Shown here in pieces: positions 1 to 9,250 of a DNA stretch of 64,000 bases. The position numbers were made by a program, and so were the translations under genes. Source of the stretch: JAWKUK01 sp041398605. Its GTDB lineage: Bacteria > Planctomycetota > UBA1135 > GCA-002686595. Location of the stretch: the NCBI GenBank assembly GCA_041398605.1, contig JAWKUK010000003.1, positions 310,001 through 374,000 on the forward strand, read 5' to 3'. Below the pieces are notes generated by a model that searched no databases, was not told the origin of the DNA, and saw nothing but the letters and a program-made list of their open reading frames with translations. The stretch's first letter is position 1. The number at the start of each line of letters is the position of its first letter.

Positions 1-401
1 GCCATGTCCGCGCCTGCGTCGAGCGCGTCGAAGAGCCGCGTGAGCTCGTGAGGGTCGACCTGAACATACTGAGGGAGGGTCAGGATGAGCTCCCCGCGCG
101 CGTTCTCGAACGCGCTCGAGAGACAGACAGACTCGCCGAACGGGCGGTGCAGCGCGATCGTCCCGACGCGCCCGCCGCTCTCCGCTTGCAGCACTGTCCC
201 GCGCTCCCATGCGGCGCCCTTGATCCCGTCGAACACAAGGATGCACTCCCAGGTTCGCCCGAGGCGATCGAGCTCGCGCCCAAAGGCGTCGACGACCTGC
301 TCGAACTCCTGGCGTTGGGCCGTCACCGGGACGACCAGCGTCACATCGGGTGAATTCGACAGCGTCGGGTGCGGGGTCTCGCCGGGTGAACCGCCGCTCA
401 T
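1..401 (-). CDS. GT2-like glycosyltransferase, 3' end outside the window
   Basis: The first 133 residues are visible; the gene runs off the window start. It begins with ATG at 401 and shares an ATGA overlap with the stop of the upstream GT2 gene. The layout matches the GT-A fold of dolichol-phosphate-mannose-synthase-like GT2 enzymes: a TLVVPV strand at 21-26, CILVFDG at 53-59 and ENARGELILTL at about 99-109. At the position of the metal/nucleotide-binding DADLQ motif of its neighbour it reads LPQYVQVDP (109-117). The DxD acid pair is therefore absent, while the following VDPHEL helix is kept. It could be a non-catalytic or altered partner of the adjacent enzyme. The family is clear from the sequence; the activity is not. 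Confidence 0.75.
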   Translation of the reverse strand, partial: MSGGSPGETPHPTLSNSPDVTLVVPVTAQRQEFEQVVDAFGRELDRLGRTWECILVFDGIKGAAWERGTVLQAESGGRVGTIALHRPFGESVCLSSAFENARGELILTLPQYVQVDPHELTRLFDALDAGADM

Positions 402-1345
402 GGGTTGCTCCTCTGCACGAGCGGATCGAACGGACGCCCCGAGACCTTCACGACGAGCTCAGCGAGCAAGCCGAGCATGAGGAAGTACATCCCCGCCATC
501 GAGACGAGGACAAACGTGAGGACAGCGGCCTGCCCCCAATGGCTGCTGAAGCTGACACCGCCGAAGCCCCACAGTCCGACCACGAGGTAGACGCACGGCA
601 GGAGGAAGAAGGGGGTCGCGAGCAAGGCGAAGTAAGTCAACGGACTGCGCGAGAACGAGCTCAACATCTTCATCGTCAAGAGGTCGAGCGCGACTCGAAC
701 TGCGCGACCGATGCCGTACTTGCTGACGCCATGGATACGGGGGCGGTGGTTGACGGCGAGCTCGGAGATCCGTGCGCCGCTCGCGAGGGCGAGCACCGGC
801 AGGAACCGGTGCTGCTCGGCGTAGATCGGCAGGTTCTCGATGAGCTCGCGCCGGAACGCCTTGAGGGTGCAGCCCGTGTCGTGGACGTGCGCGCCGGTGA
901 TGTGCGCGATCAGCCGATTGGCGATCCGCGACGGCACCTTCCGCAGCCAGAGCCCGTCCTTGCGCTTCTCGCGCCAGCCCACGACGACGTCGAAGCCGTC
1001 GGCGAGGCGGCTGACCAGGCGCGGGATGTCCGCCGGATCGTTCTGGAGGTCGGCGTCGAGGGTGACGACGACGCGCCCGCGGCTGTTCTCGAAGCCCGCG
1101 GCCATGGCGGCCGTCTGGCCGAAGTTGCGCCGGAAGCGGACGATCCGGACGTGCGGGTCCGCGGCGCGCAGCTCGAGGAGCACGGCCAAGCTGCGGTCGC
1201 GGGAGCGGTCATCGACGTAGACCACCTCCCAGTCGAGCCCCAGGCCACCGACGTGCCGCACGATCTCCCCGTGCAGGACGGGGAGGTTGTCCTCCTCGTC
1301 GAACACCGGCACGACGAGCGACAGATCGATCTCCGGTCGGGGCAT
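398..1345 (-). CDS. GT2 family glycosyltransferase, polyprenyl-phosphate sugar transferase type
   Basis: A 315-residue membrane glycosyltransferase of the DPM1/ArnC/GtrB type, which transfers a sugar from a nucleotide donor to a polyprenyl-phosphate lipid at the inner face of the inner membrane. Visible motifs are LSLVVPVFDE (8-17), VVYVDDRSRD (41-50), the metal-binding TLDADLQNDP (95-104) and a GW-RKDG segment near 120-130. Two hydrophobic hairpin helices near 230-255 and 265-292 match the C-terminal membrane segments of GtrB-like proteins. The ATG at 1345 was chosen because the family's first beta strand starts just after it. Its stop overlaps the next gene by 4 bp (ATGA), so the two are probably co-translated. 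The sugar donor cannot be told from the sequence. Confidence 0.88.
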   Translation of the reverse strand: MPRPEIDLSLVVPVFDEEDNLPVLHGEIVRHVGGLGLDWEVVYVDDRSRDRSLAVLLELRAADPHVRIVRFRRNFGQTAAMAAGFENSRGRVVVTLDADLQNDPADIPRLVSRLADGFDVVVGWREKRKDGLWLRKVPSRIANRLIAHITGAHVHDTGCTLKAFRRELIENLPIYAEQHRFLPVLALASGARISELAVNHRPRIHGVSKYGIGRAVRVALDLLTMKMLSSFSRSPLTYFALLATPFFLLPCVYLVVGLWGFGGVSFSSHWGQAAVLTFVLVSMAGMYFLMLGLLAELVVKVSGRPFDPLVQRSNP

Positions 1346-1512
1346 GGGCAGGAGGAGGATAGGGACCGGCGCGCTGAGGGGAAGGGGCCAGTCGCAACGT
1401 TCGAGTCTCCTTGATCGCGCGCTTCCGGCTGCATCGACACGGAAATCCGTTCGCAGTTCCGGGCGCCATCGTGCTTCGCGATCGCCAAGTGACGTTGTTA
1501 CACTCGCGCTCC

Positions 1513-3357
1513 ATGTCGCAGCTCGGCGCGCTCGTCTTCGGCCCCGGCGCGCGGCTCGCCGCGCTGGCGAGCTGCGTCCGCCACCCTGACGGCGGTCGTC
1601 CGACGACGCTCGGGGACCTCGCCGAGGGCCTCGCGGTCGCACCTGCGCTCCAGGTCGCGGCTTGGCTCCTGCTGGACCTTGAGGCGACCCCGCCCGAGGA
1701 CCTCGGGATCCTGCGCCGCATGCGCGCGCAGCACCCCCAACTGCGGGTGCTCTGGACGGCGTCCGGGGGCCAAGCCGCGACCCTCACCGCGGTCGCCGAG
1801 CCCGACGACCTCTTTCGCCCCTGGCCGCTCGACGTGACGCGCCTGCCAGGCGTGGGGGCGCTCGCCCAAGCTCCTTCCCGGCGGCCCGAAGTCGCCCGAG
1901 GGCACGAGCCCCCCGCTGCGCCGGTGGGGCCAGCAGCTGCGCCGCCTGGCGCGCTGGGCGCGCACCAACCAGGCACGTTGACGCAGCGCGAGGAGCCGCG
2001 GTCGACGCCTTCGCTCGACCCCGATCTACGCCACATCGAGGCGATCCTCGCGGGGCTCGGGGCGGAGCTCGGAGGCCTGAAGGTGCCGGGCGGGCGCGCC
2101 GCCAAAGGGACCACCCCGGCCACCAAGGATGAGCCGAGCCCGCTCCGGGGCGCCGACGACGGAAGCCGATCGAGGGCCGCTCAGACCCACCGTTCGAGCC
2201 CGCACGGCCCGCAAGCGGCGCCGAGCGCAGCGAAGTCGGATCCAAGCCGCGAGCTCGACCCCCTCGGGGAGCTCGACCCCCTCGGGGAGCTCAACCCCCT
2301 CGGGGAGCTCAACCTGTTCGGCGAGCTCGGCGAGCTCGACCGGTCGGACGAACCGAGCGACCTGGACGACCTCGACGACCTGGACGACCTGGACGATGAG
2401 GGCCTCGGCCTCGACGCGCCGGCCCAGCCGCAGCGCGAAGGCGCGGGCCGAACGGGCGCGGACCGGACGGGCACGGACCGGACGGGCGCTGGCCGCGCGT
2501 CGCCTGAAGCGCCGACGGCGCACCACAGCACGCGCATCGACCTCGATGGGCCGCTGCTGACGCGAGAGGAGATCGAGGCCTTTCTCGCCCCTGATGCGGC
2601 AGCCTGCGCGGCCCCCAAAGTGGAGCTTGACCCGCCGCTTGGGGCCGCGCCGCCCGATGCAGCGCTGCCAGCGCCGGCGGGATCGGGCGCCCAAGCGCCC
2701 CAAGTGGCGCCGTTGCCGCGCTGGTACCGCGATCAAGTCGCGGACCTCGCGGACCTCGTGCAGCGGGCGGACCTGGCGTTGCACGCCGTCGAGCTCGGCG
2801 GTGACGTCGGGGAGGCGCAGCTCGAGCTCGGTCGCTTGCGCCAGTTCGCACGGACCCTCGGCTGCCTCGCTGCCCCACCGTCCCCACGGGACGTGCAGGT
2901 CGACCTCGCCGTGCTCGTCGAGGAGACCTTGGCTTCGCTCGCGCAGCGCTCGAGCGCAGACCGCGCCCTGGGTCGCGACGAGCGCCCCAGGTTCCTGTTC
3001 CGCGGCGAGCCGGGGCTCACGGTCGCAGCAGACAAGTCGCTCCTCACGGCGGCCCTGGATGCGATCCTCCAGGTCGCTGCAGCCTCCGGTCGTACGACGG
3101 ATACCGTGCGAACCGAGGTGCGGCGATCCGACGCGGGCGTAGCGGAGGTCCGGGTGGACCTGCCCGAGGGGCGCCTCGTCGGGCTGGATCCCGCGCGGAT
3201 CCTGGAGCCCTACGCGCTCAAAGGGCGCCTCGAGGGGGTCGGCCCCAACGCGCTCGCAGCCGCAGGCGGGATCTTCGTCGGGCATGGCGGCGACCTGCGC
3301 CTCGACCGGACCGCGGGCCAACGCCTCGTCTTCGAGGTGCGCTTGCCCTTGGTCTGA
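1513..3357 (+). CDS. Degenerate histidine-kinase-like ATPase protein with low-complexity middle
   Basis: A 614-residue protein, ATG at 1513. The first 130 residues look like a degenerate receiver or sensor fold. Residues about 140-400 are low complexity with acidic repeats. Residues about 460-614 resemble the HATPase domain of two-component kinases: a TAALDAILQVAA helix, a GLDPARILEPY segment, then GPNALAAAGGIFVGHGGDL and FEVRLPL. The N-box asparagine is replaced and no H-box histidine is obvious, so kinase activity is doubtful. It lies 82 nt upstream of a sigma-54 activator and a TPR gene, the order of the PrsK-PrsR-PrsT genes in exosortase-linked polysaccharide systems. A PrsK-like signalling role is inferred from context only. 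Confidence 0.6.
   Translation: MSQLGALVFGPGARLAALASCVRHPDGGRPTTLGDLAEGLAVAPALQVAAWLLLDLEATPPEDLGILRRMRAQHPQLRVLWTASGGQAATLTAVAEPDDLFRPWPLDVTRLPGVGALAQAPSRRPEVARGHEPPAAPVGPAAAPPGALGAHQPGTLTQREEPRSTPSLDPDLRHIEAILAGLGAELGGLKVPGGRAAKGTTPATKDEPSPLRGADDGSRSRAAQTHRSSPHGPQAAPSAAKSDPSRELDPLGELDPLGELNPLGELNLFGELGELDRSDEPSDLDDLDDLDDLDDEGLGLDAPAQPQREGAGRTGADRTGTDRTGAGRASPEAPTAHHSTRIDLDGPLLTREEIEAFLAPDAAACAAPKVELDPPLGAAPPDAALPAPAGSGAQAPQVAPLPRWYRDQVADLADLVQRADLALHAVELGGDVGEAQLELGRLRQFARTLGCLAAPPSPRDVQVDLAVLVEETLASLAQRSSADRALGRDERPRFLFRGEPGLTVAADKSLLTAALDAILQVAAASGRTTDTVRTEVRRSDAGVAEVRVDLPEGRLVGLDPARILEPYALKGRLEGVGPNALAAAGGIFVGHGGDLRLDRTAGQRLVFEVRLPLV
2251..2340 (+). repeat. In-frame 18-bp tandem repeat
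   Basis: Three near-perfect copies of GAGCTCGACCCCCTCGGG (2251-2304) followed by decayed copies encode repeated GELDPL hexapeptides. A second array at 2359-2400 has a 9-bp unit encoding DDL, and a third near 2453-2490 has a 15-bp unit encoding RTGAD-like pentapeptides. All keep the reading frame, giving an acidic, probably disordered linker that can change length by slippage. Confidence 0.85.
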
Positions 3358-3439
3358 GGCCTGGCCGGCGACGGCGCGCGCGCGCAGGCTGAGCGCGAAC
3401 GTTGCATCTGTGCGACAGGATTCAGGTCGACCCGCCGGC

Positions 3440-4979
3440 ATGTCGAAGGAGTTGGACGTGGAAGCGTCCCGCCACTCGACCCCGCCGATCGGCCCCACCG
3501 TGCCGCTGGATCCCCAGGCGCTCGACGAAGGCCCTGAGGCCTTTGTCCCCCGCCCCTATCCGCCGCGGGACCCGAGCGCGTCGCCCTTGAGGGGCCGGCA
3601 CGCCCTCGTGCTCGATCGGGTCGTCGAGCGCGGCCGGGCCCTCGCCGCCACCCTCGGAGCCGCGGGCTGCGCCGCGCGCCACCATGCCGGCGGCGCCGAG
3701 CTGGGCGACGTGCTCGCGCGTGAGCGCTGGGAGGTCATCCTCGTGTCGGGCGCGGACGCCGTGCGCGCGGACATCGAGGCGCTGGCCGCGCAACCGACGC
3801 GCCCCGCGCTCATTTGCCATGGCACACCCGCGCAGGCCCGCGACCTAGGGCTCGACGCGCTCGCCCCCGACGCCGACGCCGGGGAGACCCTGCGCGTGAT
3901 CGGGCAGGCGCTCGAACGTCGCTCGCTCGAGGACGAGAACCGCCGCCTGCGTGAGCGCCTCGCCGAGCGCTTCGCGTTCGGGGCCGTCGTCACCCGCGAC
4001 CCCGCCTTGCGCGACGTGTTGCGGACGCTCGAGGCCGTCGCGGACACCCGCGCGACCGTGCTGCTGACCGGCGAGACCGGGACGGGCAAGTCGATGCTCG
4101 CGCGCGCGGTCCACGCCGGCTCCGGCCGGCGCGACGGCCCGTTCGTGGAGGTCAACTGCGGCGCGCTCCCGAGCGGCATCCTCGAGGCCGAGCTCTTTGG
4201 CCACGCCAAAGGCGCGTTCACGGGCGCGGACGGCAATCGAGCCGGGCGGTTCGAGGTCGCGGACGGCGGCTCGATCTTCCTCGACGAGATCGACAGCGCG
4301 CCCCCGGAGCTCCAGGTGAAGCTCTTGCGCGTGCTGCAGGAGCGGCAGTTCGAGCGTGTCGGTGAGACGCGAACACGCTCGACCGACGTGCGCGTCATCG
4401 CCGCGACCAATGCGAAGCTGAAGGAGCGGGTCGCCGACGGGTCGTTCCGGGAGGACCTCTATTGGCGCCTCAACGTCGTCGCGGTGCGCGTGCCCGCGCT
4501 CCGCGAGCGCCCCCGCGACCTCGTCCCGCTCGTCCACCACTTCGTCGAGCGCTTTGCAACGGAGTACGGCAAGGCCGTCCGTGGGGTCACGGCCGAGGCG
4601 CTGTCGACCCTCGTTGCACACACCTGGCCGGGCAACGTGCGGCAGCTCGAGCACGCGATCGAACGGGCGGTCCTCCTCGCCAGGGGAACGGAGCTCACGC
4701 CGGACGACCTAGGTTCAGAGGTCGCTGGCGCCGCGCCGGCGACCGCCGCGCCGTCCGTCGACGTCGGGCTGACATGGCTCGGCGCCGCGACGCGCCTGCC
4801 GTCGCTCCGAGCGGCGCTCGAGGAGCCCGGAGCGGCGCATCCTCGTCCGCGCGCTCGAGCTGACGGCCGGTCGCCGCGACCAGGCCGCAGCGATGCTGGA
4901 GATCAACCGCTCGACCCTCTTCAACAAGATGCGAAAGTACGGTCTCCTCGAGCGCACGTTCGGGGCCGCCGGGGCCTAA
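3440..4979 (+). CDS. Sigma-54-dependent response regulator (PrsR/NtrC-like), interrupted by a 1-nt frameshift near 4826-4830
   Basis: An enhancer-binding transcription activator of about 512 residues once the frameshift is bridged; ATG at 3440. Residues about 50-165 are receiver-like but lack an obvious phospho-acceptor Asp (WEVILVSG). The AAA+ domain is complete: Walker A GETGTGKS near 211, the sigma-54 loop GAFTGA near 258, Walker B IFLDEID near 280, and a WPGNVRQLEH segment. The expected Fis-type helix-turn-helix (QAAAMLEINRSTLFNKMRKY) is present but in the +1 frame, ending at TAA 4977-4979. One extra C in the run at 4826-4828 explains this: GAG GAG CC(C) GAG would restore EEPER. Read as given, the frame misses the HTH and continues without a stop into the TPR gene. 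This may be a sequencing error or a true mutation. Confidence 0.85.
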
Positions 4980-4996
4980 GATCGCCGAAGTTCGCT

Positions 4997-7900
4997 ATGA
5001 AGTGGAAGACCACGACGGCTCTGATCCTGGCTGCGGGCGCTGGCGCGCTCGGGCTCAACCGCCTATTCACCCCGGACACGCTCGACCCGCGTGCGCTCCT
5101 CGTGCAGCTCGAGCGCGACGCGCGCTCGGGGGCCCGGGACCAGGGCGAAGCCCTACGCCGGTTGACGCAGGCGATCGAAGCGAAGGGGTCCCAGCGCGAC
5201 CCCGACCTCGCCGCGGACCTGTACCTCGCGCGCGCGGCGATCTACCGCGGCGTCGGCGCCTTTGGACCGGCGCGCGAGGACTTGGAGCTCGTTCGTAACA
5301 CCTGGCGCCAGGACGACCTCGACATCGAGCTCCAGATCTCGGAGCTGATGGCCCAGGAAGGACAGGTCGAGCAGGCGCTCCTGAAGGTCCGCCGCCTCGT
5401 GTCGCGGGAAGAGGTCGGGCCCGGCGCCTACGAGCTGCTCGGTCGCCTCGAGTCCGAGGTGTCGCGGGGCTACCTCGACGTCGCGCTCGTCGCGTGCAAG
5501 AACCAGCTCGATGCCGCCGGGGCGCAACGCGCCGTGGCCATCCTGACCGAGGCCACCGCGCGCGGGGCGAATGATCCGCGCACGCTGGAGCTCTGGTCTG
5601 AGCTGCGGCAGGTCTTTCGGCCGCATGAGTCCGCGCCGGTGACCGAGGTGCTCGACGCCGCCGTGCGCGCGAGCGAGTCCGCGAGCGCAGCCGTCGCCGC
5701 CTACGCGCGCGCCGCGGAGCTGCGGCCGACCGTGGACGCGATCACCCATGTCGTCGGCGTCCTGTCCAAGGTCAGCCGCGGCGAGGACGCGGCGGACCTC
5801 ATCCTCGCCTCGCGCGCAGTCGAGGACTTCACGCGCTCCCCCGAGATCGTGTCGGCCGCGCTCCCGGTGCTGAGACAGACCGGCCGAGTCGCACGCGCCA
5901 GGAGCATCGTCGACGCCTGGGATTGGACACGCGGCGGTGACCTCGACTTCTATCGCTCGTCAGCGGAGATCCTCTATCGCGCGAACCTCCTGAACGGAGT
6001 CGCGCGGACCGCCCAAGGCATGAAGGCCATCGGGGGGTCGCTCGGGCTCTATTGGTGGCGGTTCTTCTCGGCCGCCGTGACCGTGGGCAACTACGAGAAC
6101 GCGCTGAAGAACAACCCCGAGTTCGTCATGAACGAGCTCGCGCTCGAGGACATGCGGCGCAACATCATGGCCTTCGCGCGGAACCAGAACGAGCTCGAGC
6201 CCTTCGTGGGCGCGCGCGCCGAGGCATGGTTCATCCTCGCTCGCGGGCAGAAGCTCTGGGGGCACGAGGACGCGGAGCGCATCGCGCTTGCGACAGGCTT
6301 GCCGCTGGCTAGCGCGCTCCCGACCGACCCGTCCGCCGACCGCAACGCATGGGCGGGCGCAGACCAGTGGGCGCGCCTCGCCGAGCTCGAGAGCCGCACG
6401 ACGAGCCCGGCCTGGGAGCGGATCGAGCAACGTTATGCACGCGCGATCGACGCCGAGCCGACCCGCACGTGGGAATTCGTCGACCGCTGGGTCGAGGCGG
6501 GGAACCGCAACCTCGAGGTCGCTGGCCTCGACTACCAGACGCTGCTCGAAGAGATTCGACGCACGACCGACGGCCTCCCGATTCGGAGCGTCGGCTCGTC
6601 CGTGTATTGGCGGCTCGCGCAAGCGCACGTGGACGAGGGCCGCAGCTATGAGGGCATGAAGCTCGCGGAGACGCTGCTCAAGCAGTTTCCACGGCTCGTG
6701 CCCGCCCTCGACACCCTGATCGAGGCTCAGCTCGCCTACGCAGTGCCGTCGGAGGTCCTGCGCTCGATCCTGCGCCGACTCGAGCTGGTCGGCGCCGACG
6801 CGACCTCGGACAAGTACCTGTCCAGCTTGCGCGCGGGCCTCGACGGGCCGGACCTGCTGCGCGCGATCAGCGCCGCACCGGCGCGCTTTGCGCGCCCCGC
6901 CGCCGCCGAGCTGGCGCGCGCCAACGGCGACACCGCGCGCGCGGCCGACCTGCTCGAGTCCGTCCCAGCCGTCGAATACTCACCCGACCTGCGCTTGATG
7001 CGAGCCGAGCTCCGCCTCGCCGCTCAGCGCTATGCGTCCGCGGGGACGGACTTCGAGGTCCTGCTCGACGACCCGCGCCTCGGGACCCGCGCGCTCTTGG
7101 GGCTGCTCACGACACGGCTCGCGCAGGACGATCGGACGGGGTCGGACGAGCTGACCCGGCGCGCGCTCGATCGCCCGATGGACTACGAGTCCAGGATGAA
7201 GCTGCTCCAAGCCCTGCTCGAGAGCCCGCGCGTGGACCTCGCCGGCAGGGTCATCGAGCTGCTCGATCAGTCCGTCGACTCGCGCACGCCAGAGTTCTAC
7301 GCGCAGCTCGTGCGATACGCCATGCGTACGGGTGACCCGGGCGTCGTGCGCGAGGCGATCGCGCGCGCCGAGCCGTATGTCGCTGATGGAACGCCAGAGC
7401 TCGCGGAGCTCCTGCTGCTCATTGAGGAGCGGAACTGGATTCGCTTGCCCGAGGCGGTGGCGCGCCTCCGCGCACGCGGGCTCGCGACGACCCCGCTGCA
7501 AGAGACCTGCATCACGCTGCTCGAGGAGCGCCTCACCCAGGGTCGGCGGCTCGCCGAGCGCAGCCTCGCTGCCGAGCCTCGGTCACCTGAGTGGGCGCTC
7601 GTCCTCGCGGCGGGCCTCGCCCTCGAGGGGGAGCCGATCGAGCTGTCACCTTGGTTCGGGGCGCGCGCAGTGGAAGAGACCACGGAGACGTTGCTCGGCT
7701 CGCGCCGCGGACGCCGCGACCCGCGCGAGTTGCTCGCCGTGCTCCTGGTGCTCGAACGGAGCGAATGGTCGCCCTGGATCGACCAAGAGCTGCGCGCGCT
7801 CAACGAGCAACGGGCAGGGACCCTCTGGCCACAGTGGCTCACCGCGAGGCTCCACGAGCAGCGCGGCCACTTCGCCGAGGCCACACCGATCGCGGCCTCG

Positions 7901-9250
7901 ATCTGCTTGGCGTTCAAGGACTTTGGACCGGCCTGGGACATGCGCCTCGCGCGAGTCCGCGCTGAACACCTCGACGACCCGCTCGCGCCCGACCTCCTGC
8001 AGCTCCGGGTCGCACGACTCGGGGCGCTCGGTCCGCGCGTCATCGAGGACGTCGTCGAGATCGCGCTTGCGCGGGCCTCTGCGGAGCTCCTCAAAGGCTC
8101 CGAGGAGCTCGCGATCCGAGCCCTCGGCGAGCCCCTGACGCGCGAGCGCCGCGTCGACTTCGAGCCGCAGCTCACGCTCGGCGCGCTGCTTGTTCGCGCG
8201 GGGCAATACGGGCTCGCGGTCAAGCCGTTGATGGAGGCCGCGCGCGGCGCGCCGGCAGAATCGGCGCCGTACGTGGTCGACATGCTCGTCGACACCCTCG
8301 AGCACGCAGCCAATCCGGACTTCGAGCGCCGCGCGAGGCTGACCGATGAGGACCTCCAGGCCCGCCTGAATGAGCTCATCGAGATCTTCCCCTCCGACCC
8401 GATCGCCGCCCTCGCGCTCGTGCGTCACGGGCCGTCTGGTCGAGGCGCGCTCGTGCAGCAAGCGGCCTTGGCGCGCGCGCAGCTCACGCGCCTGCGCCGC
8501 GTCTCCGGTCAAAGCTCGCTCGAGGGCATGCGCCGGGGCAGCGCAAAGCCATGGGTCGATCTCTTGATCGATCTGTCTCCCGAGCTCGCGCGCGAGATCG
8601 TGACCAGCGAGCAAGCCTCGCGCCCTGGCGACGCCGGGCTGTGGGAGCTCCTTGGCCGGGTCTCCGAGTCGGTCGGAGATGACGTCGCAGCGCAACGCGC
8701 CTACGAGACTGCGTTTGACATCATGCCGAGCGCCCCCTTGGCCTTCGCGCTGGCTGCCGTCGAGATCCGTCTCGACCGACCGATCAACGACGTCCAAAAG
8801 CGCTTGGCTTCAGGCAACCGGCTCTTGCGGAGCGCCGCGACCGCGCAGTCCCACCAGCTCACGGCGAGCCTGCAATCACGCTTGCCGTTCCCGAACTTCG
8901 TGTTCATTACGGACAAGCTGAAGCTGATCTGGGAACGGCGTGAGCAGCCCGATGGGACAGTCCGAATCGACCGCGCGGGGCTCGCGCTCGCGTCTGCTTA
9001 CTTGCAATGGATCGCCGACCTCGAGCGCGAGGCTGCCACGCGGTCCAAGATGGACGCGGCGGCAGCAGCGGAGCTTCCGCCGCAGCCGACGCGCACGGCG
9101 CTCGCGCAAGAGGCCCTCACCGTGCTGGATGAGCTCGCGCCCATCGTAAAGGGCCAGCCCCACTCGGAAGCGCTCGCCTCGTGCCTGCGTGGCATCGCGC
9201 GGCGAGCGCTGCAAGACGAAGAGGCCGCGGCGCGCGCGCCGAACCAGTAG
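4997..9250 (+). CDS. Large tetratricopeptide-repeat protein (PrsT-like)
   Basis: A 1417-residue protein that starts with ATG at 4997, 17 nt after the activator's restored stop. Residues 6-22 form one hydrophobic segment (signal anchor or signal peptide) with no lipobox cysteine. The rest is almost wholly alpha-helical with degenerate TPR-like units (ARAAELRPT, ADLLESVPA, AERSLAAEPRSPEWAL and others). TPR proteins of this size occur in exosortase-type polysaccharide loci (PrsT), usually as scaffolds for polymer export. Here the gene lies beside the polysaccharide genes and ends base-to-base with the deacetylase gene on the other strand. Because of the frameshift upstream, the same frame is open from 3440, so an automatic caller would fuse the two genes into one of 1936 residues. 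Confidence 0.8.
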   Translation: MKWKTTTALILAAGAGALGLNRLFTPDTLDPRALLVQLERDARSGARDQGEALRRLTQAIEAKGSQRDPDLAADLYLARAAIYRGVGAFGPAREDLELVRNTWRQDDLDIELQISELMAQEGQVEQALLKVRRLVSREEVGPGAYELLGRLESEVSRGYLDVALVACKNQLDAAGAQRAVAILTEATARGANDPRTLELWSELRQVFRPHESAPVTEVLDAAVRASESASAAVAAYARAAELRPTVDAITHVVGVLSKVSRGEDAADLILASRAVEDFTRSPEIVSAALPVLRQTGRVARARSIVDAWDWTRGGDLDFYRSSAEILYRANLLNGVARTAQGMKAIGGSLGLYWWRFFSAAVTVGNYENALKNNPEFVMNELALEDMRRNIMAFARNQNELEPFVGARAEAWFILARGQKLWGHEDAERIALATGLPLASALPTDPSADRNAWAGADQWARLAELESRTTSPAWERIEQRYARAIDAEPTRTWEFVDRWVEAGNRNLEVAGLDYQTLLEEIRRTTDGLPIRSVGSSVYWRLAQAHVDEGRSYEGMKLAETLLKQFPRLVPALDTLIEAQLAYAVPSEVLRSILRRLELVGADATSDKYLSSLRAGLDGPDLLRAISAAPARFARPAAAELARANGDTARAADLLESVPAVEYSPDLRLMRAELRLAAQRYASAGTDFEVLLDDPRLGTRALLGLLTTRLAQDDRTGSDELTRRALDRPMDYESRMKLLQALLESPRVDLAGRVIELLDQSVDSRTPEFYAQLVRYAMRTGDPGVVREAIARAEPYVADGTPELAELLLLIEERNWIRLPEAVARLRARGLATTPLQETCITLLEERLTQGRRLAERSLAAEPRSPEWALVLAAGLALEGEPIELSPWFGARAVEETTETLLGSRRGRRDPRELLAVLLVLERSEWSPWIDQELRALNEQRAGTLWPQWLTARLHEQRGHFAEATPIAASICLAFKDFGPAWDMRLARVRAEHLDDPLAPDLLQLRVARLGALGPRVIEDVVEIALARASAELLKGSEELAIRALGEPLTRERRVDFEPQLTLGALLVRAGQYGLAVKPLMEAARGAPAESAPYVVDMLVDTLEHAANPDFERRARLTDEDLQARLNELIEIFPSDPIAALALVRHGPSGRGALVQQAALARAQLTRLRRVSGQSSLEGMRRGSAKPWVDLLIDLSPELAREIVTSEQASRPGDAGLWELLGRVSESVGDDVAAQRAYETAFDIMPSAPLAFALAAVEIRLDRPINDVQKRLASGNRLLRSAATAQSHQLTASLQSRLPFPNFVFITDKLKLIWERREQPDGTVRIDRAGLALASAYLQWIADLEREAATRSKMDAAAAAELPPQPTRTALAQEALTVLDELAPIVKGQPHSEALASCLRGIARRALQDEEAAARAPNQ

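Noticed and set aside
3284..9250. One giant gene of about 1990 residues joining a sigma-54 activator and a TPR protein
   Set aside because: The HTH of the activator lies in the +1 frame with its own stop, and a fresh ATG with a signal anchor follows at 4997. The single frame is the result of a 1-nt shift.
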